Shown here piece after piece: positions 62,733-64,000 of a stretch of 64,000 bases of DNA. The notes beneath the pieces were generated by a model. That model worked only from the letters and a program-made list of their open reading frames with translations, was not told where the DNA came from and did no database searches. Both the position numbers and the translations under genes were made by a program. Position 1 is the first letter of the stretch; every line of letters starts with the position of its first letter. The stretch comes from Shinella zoogloeoides. Its GTDB lineage: Bacteria > Pseudomonadota > Alphaproteobacteria > Rhizobiales > Rhizobiaceae. Where the stretch lies: assembly GCF_022682305.1 (NCBI RefSeq), contig NZ_CP093528.1, positions 2,307,501 through 2,371,500 on the forward strand. Direction: 5' to 3'.

Positions 62733-63449
62733 TCAGGCTGCCTGCCGGAGCGTGCGGAACAGGCCACGACCGGTCGCGCAGCGCTTGCGCGAGGGCAAAA
62801 GGGCCAGAACCTCCCCGGCAAAGAGCCGCGCGTTCTCCCGCGCCTTGTCGAGATTGCTCACCCTGGCCGGGTCCATCGAATAGAGCGTGCCGCCGCAATC
62901 GAAGATATCGCGGAAGGCCGTGCGTTCGCCGATCGGCGTATCGAGCACCGCGACGCCGCGCGCCGAAAGCAGCATCTTGACCGCCGCCATGGCGCGGGTC
63001 GTGACCATGGAGTTCATGCGCGTCAGCACGACCGAATGGCCGATGCGGATGCCGGCCTTCTCGTCGAGCTGCTTGAGAAGTTCGAGGATCTGCGCGGCGC
63101 CCCGCGCATCCATCGCACAGCCCTGCACGGGGATCATCACATGGTCGGAGAGGCCGATGGCCGTGGCGACCAGCGCATCGCGCGCGCCGGCAAGGTCGAT
63201 GATGAAATAGTCGGTCGTATCGCGGTTCTCGCGGATATGCCCCTGGATGGAGGCCATGGAGACTTCCGAGATGACGGCGATGTTGCGCTGGCGGCCGGAG
63301 ATTTCGTGCCAATGGCTGATCCAGCGCTGCGGATCGGCGTCGAGGATGGTGATACGGTGGCCCTGGCTGGCAAGCTCGGTGGCGAGAATGAGGGCCGCGG
63401 TGGTCTTGCCGGCGCCGCCCTTGGCATTGGCAAATGTGATGACGGGCAT
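62733..63449 (-). CDS. Orphan ParA/VirC1-like P-loop ATPase
   Basis: The 238-aa product has deviant Walker A KGGAGKTT (residues 10-17), the Walker A' ILDADPQ region, and FIIDLAG (Walker B). This is the ParA/Soj/MinD superfamily; overall length and layout are close to Ti-plasmid VirC1 and short RepA-like proteins. No parB, parS-like repeat or partner gene is visible, so it is unlikely to be the chromosome ParA. It may place another protein or complex in the cell. TTAACCAT lies 90 bp upstream. Confidence 0.85.
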   Translation of the reverse strand: MPVITFANAKGGAGKTTAALILATELASQGHRITILDADPQRWISHWHEISGRQRNIAVISEVSMASIQGHIRENRDTTDYFIIDLAGARDALVATAIGLSDHVMIPVQGCAMDARGAAQILELLKQLDEKAGIRIGHSVVLTRMNSMVTTRAMAAVKMLLSARGVAVLDTPIGERTAFRDIFDCGGTLYSMDPARVSNLDKARENARLFAGEVLALLPSRKRCATGRGLFRTLRQAA

Positions 63450-63538
63450 GTCTTTCCTCTTGAAGGCTGCGAGCTGCTCATCGCTCTCGTCAGACGACCC
63501 GGTGGAAATGGCGCCCGCTTAACCGAACCTTTCAAAAC

Positions 63539-63546
63539 ATGGTTAA
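63539..63546 (-). promoter_or_regulatory. TTAACCAT motif upstream of the ParA-like gene
   Basis: On the minus strand TTAACCAT matches the short CtrA-type motif known from rhizobia. A second TTAA lies 19 bp away. It is 90 bp before the ParA-like ATG. One 8-mer is weak evidence. Confidence 0.3.
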
Positions 63547-63610
63547 CAAAGAGGAAATTTCCGTATCGCGAGGATTAATGAGATCGCGCGCCAAATTTGC
63601 GCTTTGCAAG

Positions 63611-63643
63611 AAAAAAGCCCGGAAAACCAATATTTTCCGGGCT
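63611..63643 (-). terminator. Terminator of the iron alcohol dehydrogenase gene
   Basis: Perfect 11-bp stem agcccggaaaa / ttttccgggct with loop CCAATA; a run of six T follows on the minus strand. It lies 25 bp after the stop. Confidence 0.9.
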
Positions 63644-63668
63644 TCTGTCATTTATTAACGGTGAGAAT

Positions 63669-64000
63669 TCAGATGCACTCTACGAAGAGGCGCTTGGCCG
63701 CGTCGAGCGTCAGTTCCACCGGGTTGCCGCCGGCCGTCGGGTCGACGATGGCCATGGCGGACATCTCGTCGATACGGTCAGTGCCGACGCCGAGCGCCGA
63801 GAGCTTGTCCGGCACGCCAAGTTCCTCGCGCAGGCGCAGTACATAATCGAAGAAGCCGTCGAAGCCGCCGGCTATGCCGAGATAGGCGGCGGCGCTGGCG
63901 ATCTTCGCCTCGATGGCCGGGCGGTTGAAGGTCAGCACCGGCGGCATCACGACGGCATTGGTCATGCCGTGATGCGTGTTGTAGATCGCGCCGACCGGGT
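63669..64000 (-). CDS. Iron-containing alcohol dehydrogenase, C-terminal part (runs off window)
   Basis: Read from the window edge, the frame gives PVGAIYNTHHGMTNAVVMPPVLTFNRP, the conserved metal-ligand and NAD-domain region of type III Fe-ADHs. About 100 C-terminal residues follow, ending AAKRLFVECI. The N-terminal NAD-binding half lies beyond base 64000. It oxidises or reduces an alcohol/aldehyde with NAD; substrate unknown. Confidence 0.88.
   Translation of the reverse strand, partial: PVGAIYNTHHGMTNAVVMPPVLTFNRPAIEAKIASAAAYLGIAGGFDGFFDYVLRLREELGVPDKLSALGVGTDRIDEMSAMAIVDPTAGGNPVELTLDAAKRLFVECI

Overview
This 64 kb window reads as a GC-rich core chromosome segment of an alphaproteobacterium, most likely a member of the Rhizobiaceae (Rhizobium/Agrobacterium/Sinorhizobium/Shinella type). 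The evidence is the long FtsZ with its extended linker, the murein and cell-division cluster running through lpxC-bamD-recN-ligA, a PPi-dependent phosphofructokinase, a soluble globin-coupled chemoreceptor, an ArsR-methyltransferase gene next to metF, and short palindromic intergenic repeats of the kind found in rhizobia. No prophage, insertion sequence, CRISPR array, tRNA or rRNA was seen. The genus cannot be fixed from sequence reading alone.

Layout. Bases 1-1545 hold the 3' part of a DEAD-box RNA helicase. From 1639 to 28116, all on the minus strand, lies the division and envelope block. In transcription order it is mraZ-rsmH-ftsL-ftsI-murE-murF-mraY-murD-ftsW-murG-murC-murB, then an aquaporin gene with its own terminator, then ddlB-ftsQ-ftsA-ftsZ, a strong terminator, and lpxC-bamD-recN-ligA. 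Upstream of mraZ is a control region with four TGGGN repeats spaced exactly 10 bp apart. They lie on a TTGACG-N17-TATCCC promoter, and a TTAA-N7-TTAA CtrA-type site lies further upstream.

From 28.6 to 45.6 kb is a mixed region. It holds an orphan glycosyltransferase, RNase P RNA (rnpB, minus strand), a DAO-family oxidase, several peptidoglycan-cutting enzymes (two SLT proteins, an AmpD-like amidase, a GH25 lysozyme lipoprotein and an MltB transglycosylase), a DjlA-like J-domain protein, PPi-PFK, a LysE-type exporter, a GGDEF-EAL protein, an outer-membrane barrel and a DMT permease. A 25-codon membrane peptide gene with a full Shine-Dalgarno sequence lies at 45878.

From 46 to 64 kb are metF with its ArsR-methyltransferase partner and a perfect inverted repeat at the promoter, the ABC-F ATPase EttA, and a large GT-C-like membrane protein next to an RNase T2-like protein that has lost its catalytic motif. 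Next comes a tightly packed run of hydrolase, DMT permease, CaiB/BaiF CoA-transferase and ThDP enzyme. It is followed by a DUF442 phosphatase-like protein, a mutarotase-like protein, an L,D-transpeptidase, the globin-coupled chemoreceptor, an orphan VirC1/ParA-like ATPase, and the 3' end of an iron-containing alcohol dehydrogenase running off the window.

Most of the window is well-known core biology. The points most worth a second look are the 25-aa peptide, the RNase T2 pseudoenzyme beside the GT-C protein, the MraZ/CtrA control region, the metF operator, the LysE ribosome-binding site buried in the pfp terminator, and the CoA-transferase/ThDP operon.
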